From Pisaster brevispinus (lineage: Eukaryota > Echinodermata > Asteroidea > Forcipulatida > Asteriidae): 64,000 nucleotides of DNA. Position 1 is the stretch's first letter. Each line of letters opens with the position of its first letter. Below are positions 23,638-31,650 of the stretch, in pieces. The position numbers were made by a program, and so were the translations under genes. The DNA is taken from assembly GCA_023634235.1 (NCBI GenBank), contig JAMKCF010000013.1, positions 124,001 to 188,000 of the forward strand, read 5' to 3'. The notes beneath the pieces are model-generated. The model saw only the letters and a program-made list of their open reading frames with translations, was not told where the DNA came from and searched no databases.

Positions 23638-26038
23638 GGCGGCGGCCAAAAAGGAGGCGGGCGGGGACGCTAAACATGTTGGTTTTTTTACTCGGCCTAC
23701 TGGTTGTTAACCTCCACATGTGAGATAATGTTATTGTTGCATAAAGGTTGAGTTGCATAAAGCCCTAGGTGTTATATACGCGTCATTCGTGGTGTTCCCA
23801 CGGATGACGCAAACCTCGGCATTATCCTATACGTAGACTATTCGTGATTTAATCTTTGAAACTATATATCCCAATATCCGCGGCAAAGAGCAATTTATTT
23901 GTATGTGTTTAATTAACATTTCAATACAACTTTCCCCAAAAACGAAAGAGGAACCAATTATTTTATGTTTATTTTATTATTTTAAACCCTGGTCCTTTTT
24001 TCACGGGTTTTTTCCTGAAGTAGAAAAAGTACTTACTTTTTTTCGTGTATAGCTGTGTAGTAATTGCGTTATAAAGGGTGGTTTCATGAAAATAATAAGC
24101 ATCTATTCCCCCGCCCCATCGGTTTTCAATAATCTGGTAAACACTTCTGTCAGTTAAAATAACCCCACATTTAACAGGTTCATTTTTAATTGCACTTGGG
24201 GGTTTTTTTTTTGGGGGGGGGTTCAAATTTACAGGAGTGAAAGATGTCAATATTAGTCCGAAAAATTGCTATCGAAACAGGATTTTAAAGCAAAACAGTT
24301 TTCGTTTCCCCAAATTATGAAAAACATGCTCCAGATTTTACGAATCCATTAAATTTTTCTAGGCTATCAATTTAAAAATGAATACATTTCAGTTATTTTG
24401 TTATCAATATTACGCACATTTTGTCGTGCGTATGTAAAGATGGACAACACTTCAAAAGAAGATCCATTTTAGGAACAAAAAATTAAAAAAATATTTCCCT
24501 TCCTCTTTCGGGCTATGTTTGAGGAACAAGAGATACAAAAATATATCCTTTCCTCATTTCAGCTTGGTTTGAGGAACAAGGGATACAAAAATCTAGCCCC
24601 TCCTCTTCGTCGGCTGGCTTTTAGAAACAATGGATAAGCTATCCCATTCAATACAATTATTACCACTAAAACCACAAACTTATTTTCTTTTCTTTTTTCA
24701 GCTTTCCCAGTGACGAAGCATACATTGCCAGTAAACAGTGTGCGTATTTCTCTTTTAATGATGCAATGATAAAGTCCCCTGCAGCCCAAAATGTATATGT
24801 TTGGATAAAACTGCGTTACTTTGAAGTTTAAGCTGATTTTGAAATTATTGGTTGTTAACCTCCACCTGTGAGGTAATGTTATTGTACGGTGATAGTGTGG
24901 AGTACAAAATGTGGCAAATTGTTTTGCGTACAAAAAGTTGCATCACTTTCTTACCTTGTTCCTCCGGCAATATTTTATGGAGAAAAACAGCATGACTTGA
25001 AAACAACTTCAAGAAAAGTTGTTATATAATAATAATAGCTTCTTATATAGCGCTCATATCCGTCACTCAGTGACGCTCAAGGCGCTTTAACATTAAGCAT
25101 TTTCCTGCAAGGTATTTGGGGGCTACGTTATAATAAATTACCCAAAAAATGTGAACAATATTGTAGTTAAACATGAACCTGTTATTTATATTATTCTCCA
25201 TGCAAGTTGAGAAATTCGTATTTAAATGTCAATTGAGTCAATTTCCCTTGTGGTTTGTTACTTGATATTTGAAATAAAAATTCGCCCCCCCCCCCCCCCA
25301 AGGAGATCCCTCCGCTGTCACTTCCCATGTCGTAAGGTAAACTTGGGTGAGACCCCTGCCACCACAATTACATACAGGTTGAATCGGATAGCTTCTGACC
25401 GGCACCCCCGAACAAAGATATTGACAAAAGAGGGAGACCGCCAACATAGGGCTAGATAGCTCTCAGTTGGTTGAGCGCCGATGTGGCAGGAGATTACGAA
25501 TTTTTTCAATTTTGTTTAAAAGTGTTCTGTTAAAAAGTGACGGCTGAACAGTGACTGTAAATTGTTTTTGTGTTTTTCATTTTATAACGAGAAAATATCT
25601 AGTCCCCAAGAAATACCGCCGCTCCCCCAAAAGTAAAGGTTCATGTCTGTTCTTGTGTTAGGCCTAGTGGTAATGATCTGGTGTTTAGCATATTTGTAGT
25701 TATTGCAGGTGCACTTCTTGGTAAAAGTGAAAAATATAATTTTTCCAATGATGGCTTCGGACGCATGTAATATAGTCTTGAGCCGCTATAGGCCTACCGC
25801 TATAATGTATACCGATAATTTGGAGTCGCGTGACACCCAATCATTGGAAGACACGCAGATCCAAAAATTCTCAAGCAAGAAAAAAAAACATCAGAAAGAC
25901 AAAAGAAGGTGAAAAACATCCATAGTCAACGAAAAACGTCTTACCCTGTGAAGTGTGTGGTAGAACTAGAAGGACCAGCAGGCCAAGTAAAGCACATCTT
26001 GACGCGGCCGGAGAGTCTTTCATCCCGCGTCGATTCAT
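2721..26038 (-). CDS. Receptor-type tyrosine phosphatase with TIE-like ectodomain (whole gene, 32 exons)
   Basis: Complete gene model joined from 32 exons, all with GT-AG borders and matching phases; total 4401 nt, giving 1466 residues and a TAG stop. Order: signal peptide (1-31), Ig1 (32-138), Ig2 (139-222), four EGF-like modules (223-406), short Cys-rich link (407-424), about three FN3 domains (425-766), membrane span (about 775-796), juxtamembrane with Ala-Pro-Ala-Thr repeats, PTP D1 (about 885-1170) and PTP D2 (about 1215-1466). The ectodomain motifs (two Ig domains, then WGPxC-type EGFs) resemble TIE1/TIE2, which carry a kinase instead. D2 resembles the R2B (kappa/mu) type, where the loop is followed by SGTFCA. 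Predicted role: type I membrane receptor acting on, or binding, phosphotyrosine at the inner face. D1 has WPH for WPD and D2 lacks the loop Arg, so activity may be weak or absent. Introns hold only repeats. No accepted symbol is given because the domain combination does not match a named vertebrate gene. Confidence 0.93.
3297..3432 (-). CDS. RPTP exon 31: PTP D2 loop without Arg
   Basis: With the previous exon reads [20 protein letters not shown]: Ala1403 stands where the phosphate-binding Arg should be. [20 protein letters not shown] is a normal D2 helix, close to the R2B subfamily. Confidence 0.94.
4015..4160 (-). CDS. RPTP exon 30: PTP D2 WPD loop
   Basis: [16 protein letters not shown] keeps the WPD Asp (1364). 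Ends RITIQC: the loop His is Gln, the Cys is kept (1397). Confidence 0.94.
4430..4575 (+). repeat. Interspersed repeat, also at 7097 and 58930
   Basis: 'tcaaagggca...atggaaaaat...ggggcaccaaggagaagacca...ccaggcctg' recurs at 7097-7225 in the same sense and at 58930-59085 inverted. Confidence 0.55.
4811..4942 (-). CDS. RPTP exon 29: PTP D2
   Basis: [19 protein letters not shown] is the C..YWP motif of D2. Confidence 0.93.
5222..5356 (-). CDS. RPTP exon 28: PTP D2
   Basis: [20 protein letters not shown] has M for G in ATQGP; then [12 protein letters not shown]. Confidence 0.93.
5580..5884. repeat. Tandem repeat, 61-bp unit, 5 copies
   Basis: Units start GATTGG at 5580, 5640, 5701, 5762 and 5823. 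Lies in the intron between RPTP exons 28 and 27. Confidence 0.92.
5938..6014 (-). CDS. RPTP exon 27: PTP D2
   Basis: [17 protein letters not shown] matches the YINA.F. motif. Phase 1 to 0. Confidence 0.92.
6378..6477 (-). CDS. RPTP exon 26: PTP D2 start
   Basis: [20 protein letters not shown], then [12 protein letters not shown], the D2 counterpart of KNR....LP. Donor CCAG|GTGAGG. Confidence 0.9.
6912..7061 (-). CDS. RPTP exon 25: end of D1 and D1-D2 linker
   Basis: [20 protein letters not shown] is the final D1 helix (QY.FI...L.E). Then a Lys-rich linker to KTGLQLEFE, matching the L..EF. of D2 entry. Confidence 0.95.
7097..7225 (+). repeat. Interspersed repeat, copy 2
   Basis: Same family as 4430-4575, within the RPTP intron before exon 25. 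Confidence 0.5.
7610..7745 (-). CDS. RPTP exon 24: PTP D1 active-site loop
   Basis: With the previous exon reads [19 protein letters not shown]. Cys1105 and Arg1111 (C-x5-R) are kept, but the usual GVGR is GISR. Continues [20 protein letters not shown], like the D(V/I)..FV..LR..R..MVQT helix. Confidence 0.95.
8554..8702 (-). CDS. RPTP exon 23: PTP D1, WPD loop changed to WPH
   Basis: [15 protein letters not shown]: the general-acid Asp of WPD is His at residue 1073. Ends with PMVIHC, the catalytic Cys at 1105. Acceptor cctag, donor GCAG|GTTGGT. Confidence 0.95.
9561..9686 (-). CDS. RPTP exon 22: PTP D1
   Basis: [19 protein letters not shown] (C..YWP motif) to VVRDFTINL, the R.F.. strand before the WPD loop. 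Confidence 0.95.
9792..9889 (-). CDS. RPTP exon 21: PTP D1, DxWRMVW motif
   Basis: [20 protein letters not shown] is the DFWRMVWEQN...IVMLT signature. Confidence 0.95.
10030..10292 (-). mobile_element. tRNA-derived SINE (family A)
   Basis: The minus strand has an A box (TGGCCGAGTGG) and B box (GGTTCAAATCC), then a body shared with 27650-27915 (gcctgaggaaacctgtaaac). Confidence 0.75.
10395..10431 (-). CDS. RPTP exon 20: PTP D1, 37-nt exon
   Basis: [13 protein letters not shown] matches the (F/Y)IA(T/A)QGP strand. Phase 0 to 1, acceptor aacag, donor CAAG|GTGAGT. Confidence 0.9.
10803..10879 (-). CDS. RPTP exon 19: PTP D1
   Basis: [20 protein letters not shown], then NASYMD; matches the DYINASYI motif of PTPs. 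Confidence 0.92.
11042..11400. repeat. Minisatellite, 47-bp unit
   Basis: Regular units begin at 11092, 11139, 11186 and 11233 (GTTACAAACAGAGGGCAGTG and variants) with degenerate units on both sides. It lies in the RPTP intron between exons 19 and 18. Open reading frames through it are a by-product of the repeat. Confidence 0.92.
11545..11632 (-). CDS. RPTP exon 18: PTP D1, KNRY motif
   Basis: [17 protein letters not shown] then KNRYANIIP, the phosphotyrosine-recognition loop conserved in PTP domains. Acceptor tttgag, donor CCTT|GTGAGT. Confidence 0.92.
11965..12056. mobile_element. SINE tail fragment
   Basis: 'ggtgctttgaggcgcctatt' plus an ATT-rich tail, like the 3' end of the SINE at 18106. 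Confidence 0.45.
12081..12367 (-). CDS. RPTP exon 17: NPxY, APAT repeat, PTP D1 start
   Basis: Residues 819-914. Starts with [12 protein letters not shown], a tyrosine-rich stretch containing NPY, continues with about seven Ala-Pro-Ala-Thr-like units, then [18 protein letters not shown], the helix that precedes D1 in RPTPs (usually P+ ..L..Y+..). Donor GAG|GTGAGT. Confidence 0.93.
12219..12302 (-). repeat. Coding 12-bp minisatellite (Ala-Pro-Ala-Thr)
   Basis: Seven 12-bp units inside RPTP exon 17 encode [20 protein letters not shown] and variants. As a multiple of 3 it can vary in copy number without a frameshift. Confidence 0.9.
13141..13199 (-). CDS. RPTP exon 16: cytoplasmic juxtamembrane
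   Basis: [19 protein letters not shown], basic, directly after the span. Acceptor tgacag, donor AATG|GTAAGT. Confidence 0.87.
13417..13607. mobile_element. MITE, CATAGAGCTGCTTAAGCA family
   Basis: Starts 'ccccaatttcatggagcttc' and ends near 'tgcttagtag...agcaacactttgagccc'; a degenerate copy in the intron between RPTP exons 16 and 15. Confidence 0.5.
13653..13749 (-). CDS. RPTP exon 15: transmembrane segment
   Basis: [20 protein letters not shown] is a single hydrophobic span followed by the stop-transfer IFKIRRNKR (into the next exon). Confidence 0.93.
14676..14715 (-). CDS. RPTP exon 14: 40-nt exon
   Basis: Encodes [13 protein letters not shown]. Found by phase: the neighbours need a phase 0 to phase 1 exon, and acceptor tcttag and donor GAAG|GTAATT fit. 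It closes the FN3-like domain before the membrane span. Confidence 0.8.
14994..15171. mobile_element. Foldback MITE with about 57-bp inverted arms
   Basis: AAGCCATTTGCAAGTTAG... at the left is answered by the inverted ...CTAACTCGCAAATGGCTT at the right, with CTGGTACAATGACTTGC inside both arms. Lies in the intron between RPTP exons 14 and 13. Confidence 0.85.
15280..15526 (-). CDS. RPTP exon 13: membrane-proximal FN3-like region
   Basis: An insertion rich in Arg and Thr (residues about 672-700) followed by [20 protein letters not shown], a typical FN3 F strand. The basic stretch [11 protein letters not shown] looks like a possible proprotein cleavage region as found before the membrane in some RPTPs; this is an inference. 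Confidence 0.88.
15872..15974 (-). CDS. RPTP exon 12: FN3 domain 3, first half
   Basis: [20 protein letters not shown], then VTIALNLP: a diverged FN3 start. Donor ATGAC|GTAAGT, phase 2. Confidence 0.85.
16053..16262. repeat. Tandem repeat, 79-bp unit, about 3 copies
   Basis: TTGGATCGGTTAAGTATTCC recurs every 79 bp (16071, 16150, 16229). Confidence 0.88.
16317..16524 (-). CDS. RPTP exon 11: FN3 domain 2, second half
   Basis: LLYRVLEKP continues strand C', then [18 protein letters not shown] and GVGETA give strands E-G. Acceptor gtacag, donor ACAG|GTATTG. Confidence 0.9.
16697..16812 (-). CDS. RPTP exon 10: FN3 domain 2, first half
   Basis: EPTGSPTDF and [20 protein letters not shown] give FN3 strands A-C. 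Acceptor tttag, donor TACA|GTGAGT in phase 0. Confidence 0.9.
17703..18014 (-). CDS. RPTP exon 9: fibronectin III domain 1
   Basis: A full FN3 in one phase-1 exon: [15 protein letters not shown], and [15 protein letters not shown] match strands B, C and F-G. Confidence 0.92.
18106..18535 (+). mobile_element. tRNA-derived SINE (family A), near full length
   Basis: tRNA-like head with B box GGTTCGAGTCC at 18182, a body (gatgggacgtaaag, gggttcgccc), then a tail 'gtgctttgagatgccctcga' and an ATT-rich end. In the intron between RPTP exons 9 and 8, antisense to the gene. Confidence 0.78.
18968..19021 (-). CDS. RPTP exon 8: short Cys-rich linker
   Basis: 54-nt exon encoding [17 protein letters not shown], a half EGF-like link to the FN3 block. 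In phase with both neighbours (1/1), donor TACG|GTAAGA. Confidence 0.85.
19178..19213. repeat. Microsatellite (ATCA)n
   Basis: About nine perfect 4-bp units. Confidence 0.95.
19604..19741 (-). CDS. RPTP exon 7: EGF-like 4
   Basis: [16 protein letters not shown] and [12 protein letters not shown]: a further EGF of the same type. Vertebrate TIE proteins have three EGFs followed by a third Ig; here a fourth EGF stands where that Ig would be. Confidence 0.9.
19986..20120 (-). CDS. RPTP exon 6: EGF-like 3 (TIE type)
   Basis: [16 protein letters not shown] then [18 protein letters not shown]; aligns with the third TIE EGF. Acceptor tttag, donor GAGG|GTGAGT. Confidence 0.9.
20708..20854 (-). CDS. 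RPTP exon 5: EGF-like 2 (TIE type)
   Basis: Contains [20 protein letters not shown]; the CLPxPxGC motif is diagnostic of the second EGF of TIE receptors (CLPDPYGC in vertebrates). Donor is GTATGA. Confidence 0.9.
21167..21298 (-). CDS. RPTP exon 4: EGF-like 1 (TIE type)
   Basis: One laminin/TIE-type EGF with [14 protein letters not shown] and [14 protein letters not shown], eight Cys in TIE-like spacing. Acceptor tttcag, donor TCGG|GTAAGT. Confidence 0.9.
21830..22081 (-). CDS. RPTP exon 3: Ig2 domain lacking the first Cys
   Basis: Residues 139-222, with strand C Trp in LQWRHNG and the TGIYEC motif. The first Ig cysteine is replaced (VTLTMTQ). TIE1 Ig2 is likewise non-canonical and ends LIVR, as here LLVR. 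Acceptor tgtag, donor AGAC|GTAAGT. Confidence 0.88.
22481..22801 (-). CDS. RPTP exon 2: Ig1 domain, TIE Ig1-like
   Basis: Residues 32-138 form an Ig-like domain with Cys in DFTCFN and GAYNCIF. The spacing and the ending ITTIVLREN resemble the first Ig domain of TIE receptors. Acceptor ctag, donor AATG|GTAAGG, phase 1 at both ends. Confidence 0.87.
23216..23698. mobile_element. TIR element with two ATGGCCGCCAT motifs
   Basis: GGCCGAGTAAAAAA...AAACATGTTTAGCGTCC at the left is inverted at the right (GGACGCTAAACATGTT...TTTTACTCGGCC). Holds CAAGATGGCCGCCAT at two places (near 23303 and 23480) and a poly-A run. Lies in RPTP intron 1. Confidence 0.85.
24768..24900 (+). repeat. Paralogue of the insertion site at 23168/23740
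   Basis: 'agtcccctgcagccc' and 'ggttgttaacctccacctgt' here are about 60-70 bp apart; in the copy at 23168-23740 the same two blocks are split by the TIR element. Confidence 0.75.
25370..25510 (+). mobile_element. tRNA-derived SINE (family B), partial
   Basis: 'gcttctgaccggcacccc...gaacaaag' and 'ccaacatagggctaga' followed by 'cagttggttgagcgcc', a tRNA D-arm. Same family as 46495-46650. Confidence 0.65.
25945..26038 (-). CDS. RPTP exon 1: signal peptide
   Basis: Begins MNRRG, then the hydrophobic core [12 protein letters not shown] and TSQG, a typical cleaved signal peptide. An in-frame upstream Met lies at 26078-26080 and could be the true start; I chose the inner Met because the N-region is shorter. 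Ends CAGG|GTAAGA in phase 1. Confidence 0.82.
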
Positions 26039-26290
26039 CGTAGTTTGTGGTGACACCTTCAATTTATTTGGTGCCAACATTTATTGTCTAGTGGAAAACT
26101 GCAATACTCTCTGTGAACGAAATAAATGAATCTGCGTCAAAAATTCATTCGGTCGTTCGTTCATTCGTCCGTGTGGTCATCCTCCAAATCATCCAAACTA
26201 GCAGGTCCGAAGAGAGCCAGTTAAAAATGTATCGTCAACAAGGGTCGTCAGGCCAGCAGCACCGTTTGGGGTCCAAAGTTTTTGCTCAGG

Positions 26291-26298
26291 TTTATATA
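26291..26298 (-). promoter_or_regulatory. Candidate TATA box of the RPTP gene
   Basis: TATATAAA on the minus strand, 253 nt upstream of the inner ATG. It would put the start site near 26265 and give a 5' UTR of about 0.2 kb. No other clear core-promoter element was seen nearby. Confidence 0.4.
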
Positions 26299-26790
26299 GT
26301 CTAGGGGGTTCTGCACACACAGAAATGAATTCGTCAACAATTCAAAAGCAGACATAAAAAGGTGAATCTTTCTTCACTGGGATGAATTATCAGAATTATT
26401 CAAGTGCATTGCAGAAGGTCTAAAGCAACTCTTCATTTTGTATAACCTTCCTAAGAGAATCTTTCCCGTTGTTAATAGATCTTGAGGCATTACATGGGGA
26501 GGTATATTCGGTTTGCGGTAACACCATGTGTATACAGTATCTACTTTGAATGTGGAGTTGTTCTTTGGGAACTAGGTCTTGCTTTTTATTCTACTGCCGC
26601 GGAGTAGATATCGGAATTCGGGAGGCTACTTAATTCTGAAAAGAACTGTCCTGCTTATTAACAACTGCGTGTGATGGGCGGAAGGTAGGAAATCGGCCGG
26701 AACTATTACGACTTTCGCTTTAGTATATCGATAGGGGACTTCTCGTCATTATAACTTCACTGCCGAAGAGTGAGTTCTCAATTGGTTTCA

Positions 26791-26824
26791 ACGTTTCGTC
26801 TAGCCTGCTCTAGTCATCATCAGG
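26791..26824 (-). ncRNA. Hammerhead-ribozyme-like core
   Basis: Minus strand: CTGATGA, a CTAG/CTAG hairpin stem, then CGAAACG. This is the hammerhead core order (CUGAUGA, stem II, GAAA) seen in Penelope-like retroelements. Cleavage is not shown; stem II has a mismatch. Confidence 0.4.
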
Positions 26825-27649
26825 AGGCTCAAGAGTGTGACACATGATGGTCTATTTATGAGGATTCAGAGGTTTCAGTGAAGAGTCAGTCACTGCTCTG
26901 ATTGGTTCTCAAGTAACGATGAATGACAGAACGATTTAAGTTCCGCATCACCAAAAGTAAAAGTAAAAGATGCAAGTTGAGCTAAGTGACTTGTGATGCA
27001 CTTTATTGACAATGAAAATAATATTAGTAATTGTGTGGAATCTAGAACAAGTCCAATCCTTAGTATCCACTTTTGGAAAGGGATAATCCAACATAAAAGT
27101 TGAATTTGACTTACCTTCCCTCACAAAAGCGTCCACCGTCATCAGAATACAGAAATGCAATGATGGATTTAAACACAATAGGTTCTTACGTTGAAGTTCT
27201 AGTTGGCTACTTACTGGTCCATGTAAATAATTTCAATTGTGTGTGAAACCCCTGATAAAAATTTGGATCTGCACACAGCACATGGAACCGCTGCAGCGCG
27301 CTGGCTGGTGCCAATAATGGAGCTGACAAAGCGGAAACACGCCGAGGCAAATGTTCTCACAGCTCACCCAGAGCTTGCGGATTTTGTTTGTTTAAAAGGT
27401 CATCATTGCTTTTGTCAGATTTCAACATATTCAAAGGTTTGTGCAAGGCACGTGACTACACCAAACCCAATGATTCTAGAGAGTTTCGTTAAATTCGGTC
27501 ACCGATGGTTAATTTCAATGTGAAACTTCACTGATTATAGGAAACCAATGAGAAGTCGAGAAAATGGCATTTTAAGACCCTGGAAAATTTCGATTCTTTA
27601 TTTCAATTGCAGCCATCGAAACCAAGGATACAACATAAGTGGACTCAAT

Positions 27650-27915
27650 CACTGTAGCTCACAAGCCTGAGGAAACCTGTAAACAAGGGTGCTTGCTATG
27701 TGAACCAAAAACACCGGGGTTAACCCTATATCTTCCACGATATGATGTGGGTTCTTTTATACGTGCACTACCAATCCTAGTACACAGGACATGCGGCTTA
27801 GGACAAAGCAATAAACTTCATCAAGGACACCGAGACTCGAACCCACACTCTGCCATGAGAAACACCAGAGCTTGAGTCTGGTGTTCTCAACCGCTCGGCC
27901 ATGTTGAATCACAAA
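27650..27915 (-). mobile_element. tRNA-derived SINE (family A)
   Basis: Same body as 10030-10292 with tRNA-like head (TGGCCGAGCGG and GGTTCGAGTC on the minus strand). Confidence 0.78.
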
Positions 27916-28964
27916 CCTGTAAAATATTAGCTATTTGTTATTGTTCTACCAAAACGGAGCCACCGACCTGTTGAATTGTGTGTTAAAATAAAAATGCAGG
28001 GAGTGATTTTTTTCTTCCAAAAACCAACAATTATTATAACCTTTTAAAAGAATAGTGTTTCTGGCCATCCAGTGCGTAGGTTCTTGAACTTCATATCGAG
28101 AAATTGTTTCTTACAAATATACAATATGGACGGTGTCACTCCAAGGTTTCCATACTTTAATTGTTACCTTTTTATGGCCGAATAGACATCGTAGATACCG
28201 GTTAATAACTATTTTACACTTAAGATTTGCATTTAGCAATAAAGAAATTAAGACAAAAATGCACTTTTCAGCCGAAAGGCAAAAACTGTTTACCTTTGAT
28301 AAAGATAAGCATTGCCCTTTGACGTCATCAGTGGCTACAAACGCACGGTCCGCATTAGAAACACACAAACATAAACGTCTCTTCGCTTGGAAAACACAAC
28401 AAAATCAAGAAGAAACAAAACTTACATTGTACAGTAAAATAATCCGTCTGTCCATCCAGAGTATCCTAAACATACCATTGTTGTAAAATGAAGCCTGCAC
28501 GTTAAGTAGTTTTCCGTAAACAAACTAAAAATTCCAAGGAATTAAAAAAAGCCCCGCAAACCGTGGGCTTGCGGACCAGTGCTGTTTATGGTTTGAATGT
28601 GTGCACCAGCGATGAATATTGCAATGTCAGGGGGAAAACCGTTTTCCCGAGCATGCGCAGAAACGTTAAGTTTTTAGTCAAGGCGTTTGTAACTAGGTGG
28701 GTTTTTTTAAATGCTGAAAACGAGTATTAGCTGTTGCAAACTGCTTACCAAGCAAAAGGACCTATGGTATAAATGCAAAAAAGAAAGTTGTTAGTGGCCT
28801 GACATTTCGACTCTATATAGCAAAGGCTAAAAATGACAAGACTACAAACATAAACATTATACTGGTGGAACAAAAGCAGTCGAGTGGAAATAGATGATAG
28901 AGATGAAAGCACACAGAGAAAGCAGGAGGTTGAAGAGAGAGGAGGGCAACATAAAGGGGATGTT

Positions 28965-29115
28965 TTGTTGGGGTGTTTGATTGTTGGGGTGTTTGTTTGG
29001 TTGTTTGTTTGTTTGTTTATTTGTTTGTTTGTTACTTTGATTGTATGTTTGTTGGGGGTGTTTGCTTGTTTGTTTGTTGGGTTGTTGCGGTGTTTGTTGT
29101 TGTTTTTCGTTTGAT
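28965..29115. repeat. TTTG-rich low-complexity tract
   Basis: Imperfect (GTTT)n over about 150 bp. Reading frames through it give only Val/Cys/Phe/Leu strings. Confidence 0.9.
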
Positions 29116-30184
29116 TGTTTTGCTTTTTATAAGAGGTTTATTACCAATTTGCGCAATGAACTTTTATGTTTACAGTTCTCAAACCGCATTAGTTTGAGTT
29201 TGGGACCGTAACAAATACATAGGCATAATATAGATGACTGTGTCTACAAACCTATTAACTATACAATGAAGAAAGAATAAATTATATTGTGAACGTTGTC
29301 ACACACTTTTTGATTACAGTTTATGTAAATAGTAACCACATGTACACATTTTTATTTCATGAATTAAAGTTGGATGGAAAATTTTTTGAATGGATAAGCG
29401 TACATAAAGCAAGCCGCATTTTCTGCATGTACTCACTTATAATAAGAACTATAATGCGGTATTCTTCTTTTGACTGTTATTAGGCCCCTTTATTGAATTT
29501 CATTGTATTAAAATAAACAATGCTTTATGGCAAAACAGTAAGTGCACTAAATTATGAAGGACGGCGAGCATATGATTTTCACAAATTCTGATGGATAGTG
29601 AAAACCCAACCACAACATATTTCCTTCCGGTGTATTAATTTTAATGAAAGAATAAACTCCATGCTTGGCTTGCTTATGTTAGGGCTATTCGAACTGTAGT
29701 AGGTTTTTCGAACTGTTAGGTTTTTAAACTTCATGGAGAAACATAACACAGAAACTTAGGCTTTTTGTTTCATTGGTTCTAAAACAAATCTAAAACATTG
29801 ATTTGTTAATATATTTTAAACGCACAATGACAAACGAATGATCCAACACCCTTGATAGGCATATTTAGATCAGGCAACTTGAAAAAAAGACATGAAAAGA
29901 TAATGATACAGGTTATAAGGACATGAGTTTCATCCGAAAGCTAAAAATGAAGGTTTGTTTCGTTGTGTCAATTGTTAAACATGTTAATTAGCCCCCGCTG
30001 GACTCATTCGTTTCATGCCATCGTATTGTGTGAGCAACAGAGGTCTTCGAAGGAATGTTTTCACGTAAACTTAGCATTTTTCGCCCCCTCTCATGGCTGT
30101 ACTACATGGACTCTCATCTGTCGCCATTTATTAAGTCATGACTGTTCAAAGACCAGTAAAATACAAACAAAATTGTGCTTCAAA

Positions 30185-31650
30185 AGTTTTTAAGTCCACA
30201 GTTGGAAAAAAACAATGTCCACCCTCATAATATACTTTCAAAATAGACGGGTGCCCCTTCCATTGTCGCGGTACTCATGTGGTCACAGCACACTTCAACT
30301 TCAAGCTCCTTAACTAGCAAAACTTCAACCTTTTGAAAAATTTTAGTGCATTCCGATCCTATTTTTCTTATCCTAATTTTCTTTTCATAAAAATCATATA
30401 CCATCAAAATGTTTTTCTTGGTCACACAGTCATAATTAGGGTCTCAACTCATGACTTGCTTGACCACGACCACATGTAAGATTCCACTCTCTTCCTTCTA
30501 TAAAAACTCAACTTGCCGCCGTGTAATTAATGTGGCGCCCTCAATCGCCAATGCTTAACAGAGAGTTTAGACTGGACAGGCACTTGCCCGAACATCTAAC
30601 GTCACACTTCGAGTCTCGTTAAATAACGCCACCAGCCTTGAGCAACTGCCAGGATCCTGCCAGTTGCTTCGCATCCATTCACACGGCTGAGATTCGTAGT
30701 CTACAGACATACACACGTGTATCCAGATTACATTTTGAATGAAACAACATTACAATTACATACATTATGTATACGCGTGCAGAGCACCAGACGATCGAAA
30801 AGTTCCTATGGTGTAGCTGACAAACACGTCACTTCGGAGTAGACCAATCACAACACAGATATGGAAAGCTTACGTCACAGCATGTTTATCCAATGAATTA
30901 AATCATTGGGTCTCTTAAACCAGTGCATGTCTTTATCCTTGCGGATAAATACAGGGGAGCAGTCTAGACAGGCACCGGTTATACAAACCCAATGGTTTCA
31001 TTGGACAGATTTGCAGTGACGTAAGCTTTCCAAATCTGCTAAATGTATCTCCGTCGGTGTATACGTAGTGATGGAGAGTCATAATATTTAACTTTATTAA
31101 CCATGAAGGAGGAACCACAATGACCATCCCACCTCCATGACCATAGCTGCAAATGCAAACTACAAAACTCAACAGCCGACGAGTAACACGGAGGTATTTT
31201 AATGGTGGAATTGTGGTAGTACCTATAGTATATTCTTTGGTAGTACTTGGATGTAGTGTACAGAGTACAGTACCGGAGGCCTACGTACGTAAACACACAC
31301 ATATCCATGTCCATGATAACTATGACTATGGGAAGCGAGGTCAAATGTACATCTGGCAGGATCCTGCCAGGCGTTCAAGGCCGGTATCTTGCGTTGTTCA
31401 CGCGCCTCGAAGTGTGACGTCAGATGCAGGCTAAACAGAGTAATACGCCACCAGCAGTGAACATTGAATAATGCTACACTTCAATCGTTAAATGCCTATG
31501 TCAGAAGATTTGCTTTTGTTTGTCCGGATGTGTTCCCCCTTTTTCTCGACGTTCACATAAGTACAATATTTATTATCAATAATTATTTTTTTCTAAATAA
31601 ACTTATACTCAGAAACTTAATATGTTAGTTGCTCGGTAGGACCTATAAAA
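30185..31650. repeat. Repeat copy shared with 470-1310
   Basis: Outer parts match 470-660 and 1076-1310; the middle is replaced by the inverted-repeat element 30596-31425. Confidence 0.6.
30596..31425. mobile_element. Nested TIR element, about 0.83 kb
   Basis: Left ACGTCACACTTCGAG...GCCAGGATCCTGCCAG is inverted at the right (CTGGCAGGATCCTGCCAG...CTCGAAGTGTGACGT). A second inner inverted pair (GGAAAGCTTACGTCAC near 30861, GTGACGTAAGCTTTCC near 31015) surrounds the centre. No transposase seen. Confidence 0.8.

Larger units (their letters stand above)
22802..25944. other. RPTP intron 1, repeat-filled
   Basis: 3.1 kb with no coding exon seen. It holds the TIR element at 23216-23698, the 24768 paralogue, a SINE piece at 25025-25095 (cttatatagcgctc, caaggcgctt) and a family B SINE at 25370. 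Confidence 0.7.

Noticed and set aside
28884..29197. Cys/Val/Phe-rich ORFs
   Set aside because: Translation of a TTTG-rich low-complexity tract.
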